Shown here piece after piece: positions 6,659 through 8,083 of a stretch of DNA of 8,083 nucleotides. The translations under genes and the position numbers were made by a program. Source of the stretch: Clostridia bacterium (GTDB lineage: Bacteria > Bacillota > Sulfobacillia > SLMV01); assembly GCA_003554565.1 (NCBI GenBank), contig PWGR01000212.1:1-8083 (forward strand). Direction: 5' to 3'. The first letter of the stretch is position 1. The number at the start of each line of letters is the position of its first letter. The notes under the pieces were generated by a model, which was given only the letters and a program-made list of their open reading frames with translations, searched no databases and was not told where the DNA came from.

Positions 6659-6710
6659 CAGAGCACAGATATGCACAGAATAAAACATACATTATCTCTG
6701 CCTGTAAGCC

Positions 6711-6870
6711 GTCCCCTCGTTGAGTTTTGGCACTGATCGCGGTAGGTGGCATGGCCCTCACCCACATTAGGCAAGACCTTAACCCGATAATGCCTGTTGG
6801 GCCCGTTGGTGTCTCTCGACATTTCCGGGCAGTGGGTAATCCGCCGATCAGGAGCCTCACTTAACGGGAC
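6711..6870 (-). promoter_or_regulatory. M-box (ykoK) magnesium riboswitch
   Basis: The minus strand carries the conserved 5' block GTTAAGTGAGGCTCC (M-box consensus GUUAGGUGAGGCUCC). Further in are ACCCACTGCC, a GTCGAGAGAC hairpin loop and CCAACGGGCCCAACAG (consensus CCAAUGGGUCAACAG). Then come GGGTGAGGGCCATGCC and a closing segment, CAGTGCCAAAACTCAACG. The outer stem P1 pairs GTCCCGTT (6870-6863) with AACGAGGGGAC (6721-6711) with a small bulge. The aptamer is about 160 bases, the usual size. The M-box compacts on binding Mg2+, and it lies directly upstream of a terminator and mgtE, so bound Mg2+ should switch the gene off. The identification rests on conserved blocks and genomic position; no covariance search was possible. 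Confidence 0.92.
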
Positions 6871-6889
6871 TGCGCATTCAGCACTATTC

Positions 6890-6919
6890 TTTATACCACT
6901 CACCGGGATTAACTGTCAA
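6890..6919 (-). promoter_or_regulatory. Sigma-A type promoter of mgtE
   Basis: On the minus strand a perfect -35 TTGACA (6919-6914) is followed after 18 bases by TATAAA (6895-6890), with a TGG extended -10 just before it. Transcription would start near 6883, about a dozen bases before the M-box begins. Confidence 0.82.
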
Positions 6920-6931
6920 AGACGCTCGGTG

Positions 6932-6948
6932 GGCCGGATCTTCCGGCC
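6932..6948. repeat. GC-rich palindrome upstream of the mgtE promoter
   Basis: GGCCGGA and TCCGGCC flank a 3-base centre (TCT). The palindrome lies 12 bases upstream of the mgtE -35 element, in the region between the two divergent promoters. It may be a regulator site or an incidental GC-rich hairpin. No T-run follows on either strand. The stretch from 6949 to 7081 shows no supported gene. Confidence 0.45.
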
Positions 6949-7081
6949 GGCAGGAGAACAGCGCATCATCTGAAAGGCTGATACAGGGGTGTGAGTGTGC
7001 TGTGCATGGAGGCGTTGCGGTGCGACACTTTTTGGACCGGGTGGGGAGGCCTCGGCGGTGTGATGGTTGTGGTGGCATCGA

Positions 7082-7111
7082 TTGACGAGTCATAAAGGGT
7101 GTCTGTATAAT
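7082..7111 (+). promoter_or_regulatory. Sigma-A type promoter of the ABC exporter gene
   Basis: TTGACG (7082-7087) and a perfect TATAAT (7106-7111) are separated by 18 bases. Transcription would start near 7118, leaving a leader of about 36 bases before the exporter start at 7154. Confidence 0.75.
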
Positions 7112-7119
7112 TACTTCGA

Positions 7120-7129
7120 CCTTCGAAGG
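7120..7129. promoter_or_regulatory. Possible operator palindrome at the exporter transcription start
   Basis: CCTTCGAAGG is a perfect 10-bp palindrome just downstream of the -10 element, about where transcription should begin, which suits a repressor site. A 10-bp palindrome is expected several times by chance in 8 kb, so only its position gives it weight. Confidence 0.3.
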
Positions 7130-7153
7130 GTTGCACCTGGAGGATGGTGATGA

Positions 7154-8083
7154 ATGAACACAATTTGGCGGTTGATGAGGTACATGGTCAGGTACCCTCG
7201 TTGGGTGTTGTTTTCCATGCTCGGGATGATTGGTATGGTCGGTATGCAGTTCGTGGTGCCCTGGCTGACGCGGTACGTCATTGATGTGGCAATAATCGAC
7301 CAGAACTGGCACCTGCTCCTGCCGTTGGGATTGGCTGTGGTCGGGGCGGTAACACTCCGAAGCGGGTTTGTTTTTGCCCGGCGTTATGCCTCTGCCTACC
7401 TGGGCCAGAGCGTGATTTATGATTTGAGGAACGAGATGTACCGCCATCTTCATCAGCTCCCGTTCAGCTTCTACGACAAGGCGCAAACGGGTCAGCTGAT
7501 GTCGAGAGTTACTGAAGACGTAGAGACAATGCGGCGCTTTCTCGGTTTCGGCGTGGTGAACATCATACGATGCATATTCATGTTTTTCGGTGTGCTCCTA
7601 TTCCTTCTATACATCAACTATCAGCTCACCCTGTTGGTTCTTCTCACCGCTCCACCGCTGGTGATTACTGTCCGTATGTTCTCCGGAAGAGTTCGCCCCA
7701 TGTACCGCGAACTCCAGCGTCGTTTTGCCGGATTGAACACCGCCCTGCAGGAGAATGTGGGGGCTGTGCGGGTGGTTCGGTCATTTGCCCGGGAGGATTA
7801 CGAAATTGAAAAGTTCGATTCCCATAACCGGGGCTACATGACGCAGAATGTGGCCACAGTTCGCAACTGGGCCTTCTTCTTCCCGGCCATGCGGACCATC
7901 AGTGAGGTGGGGACCATTATTATATTGTGGTACGGTGGCCGTCAGGTCATTATGGGCGTGATGACGCTGGGTTGGCTCGTGGCCTACAATCAGTATCTCA
8001 CCATGCTGCTCGGCCCCCTGCGAATGATGGGCTGGCTGGTTAACCTCACCGAGAGGGCGATTGCCTCTGGTCAGAGGGTTTTC
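7154..8083 (+). CDS. ABC exporter, membrane domain (partial, runs off right edge)
   Basis: This is the first 310 codons of a fused membrane-plus-ATPase ABC exporter (MsbA/LmrA/BmrA-like). The frame is open to the window end, so the ATPase domain lies outside. The membrane domain has the usual pattern. TM1 is at about 17-38 and TM2 at about 54-76. The intracellular stretch YDLRNEMYRHLHQLPFSFYD (90-108) leads into TGQLMSRVTEDVETMRRF. TM3/TM4 lie at about 132-175, and ENVGAVRVVRSFARED (200-215) forms the second coupling region. TM5/TM6 lie at about 240-290, and TERAIASGQRVF, the usual link to the ATPase, ends the visible part. ATG at 7154 is chosen because TGGAGG lies 10 bases upstream and an in-frame TGA directly precedes it. 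Substrate cannot be inferred; many relatives work as heterodimers, so a second exporter gene may follow. Confidence 0.92.
   Translation, partial: MNTIWRLMRYMVRYPRWVLFSMLGMIGMVGMQFVVPWLTRYVIDVAIIDQNWHLLLPLGLAVVGAVTLRSGFVFARRYASAYLGQSVIYDLRNEMYRHLHQLPFSFYDKAQTGQLMSRVTEDVETMRRFLGFGVVNIIRCIFMFFGVLLFLLYINYQLTLLVLLTAPPLVITVRMFSGRVRPMYRELQRRFAGLNTALQENVGAVRVVRSFAREDYEIEKFDSHNRGYMTQNVATVRNWAFFFPAMRTISEVGTIIILWYGGRQVIMGVMTLGWLVAYNQYLTMLLGPLRMMGWLVNLTERAIASGQRVF

Noticed and set aside
6516..6860. A 114-codon minus-strand reading frame (GTG start) upstream of mgtE whose TGA overlaps the mgtE ATG
   Set aside because: It runs through the M-box and the terminator, has no Shine-Dalgarno site at its start and no recognisable protein pattern. 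The RNA structure explains the sequence better.
7006..7095. A 29-codon plus-strand reading frame before the exporter promoter
   Set aside because: It has no ribosome site, its end overlaps the -35 element, and its composition is low in complexity. Chance is more likely.
6884..7486. A 200-codon minus-strand reading frame over the control region and the exporter gene
   Set aside because: It overlaps the mgtE promoter, the exporter promoter and the clear exporter coding frame. Its translation is rich in His, Pro and Ser with no domain signs.

Overview
The window looks like a chromosomal segment of a GC-rich bacterium with Firmicutes-type gene organisation. Reasons: the rimM-trmD-rplS-(lepB)-rnhB order; a short Gram-positive-type signal peptidase of about 166-173 residues; strong Shine-Dalgarno sites of the GGAGG/GGAGGTG kind; and an mgtE gene behind an M-box magnesium riboswitch with an intrinsic terminator. 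GC content was judged by eye, not computed. I would say a high-GC Bacillota lineage and go no further.

Left part, plus strand (10-2918): a compact translation/RNA-maintenance operon. It runs rimM (30S maturation), trmD (tRNA m1G37 methyltransferase, TTG start overlapping the rimM stop), rplS (L19), a type I signal peptidase (lepB-like) and rnhB (RNase HII). The upstream end of the operon lies outside the window. It ends at a 13-bp hairpin (2907-2938) that holds both its own stop codon and the stop codon of the convergent gene.

Middle, minus strand (2927-6519): reading leftward from 6519, mgtE (Mg2+ channel/transporter), a 217-base gap, a 91-residue two-helix membrane protein of unknown function, and a family-5 (peptide/nickel-type) solute-binding protein. 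The binding protein has no permease or ATPase genes beside it. It has a hydrophobic N-terminus but no lipobox, and its gene carries an 11-base C homopolymer on the coding strand.

Right part (6520-7153): a divergent control region. On the minus strand it holds an excellent sigma-A promoter, an M-box aptamer and a GC-rich terminator, so mgtE transcription should stop early when Mg2+ is plentiful. On the plus strand a second good promoter, with a palindrome at about the expected start of transcription, drives an ABC exporter gene. That gene begins at 7154 and runs off the right edge; only its membrane domain is in the window.

Most of the window is recognisable housekeeping and transport sequence, and I see no clear undescribed system. 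The points most worth a second look are the M-box control unit, the C11 tract inside the binding-protein gene, the shared stop-codon hairpin, the orphan binding protein with its small membrane neighbour, and unusual residues in conserved motifs of TrmD and RNase HII.
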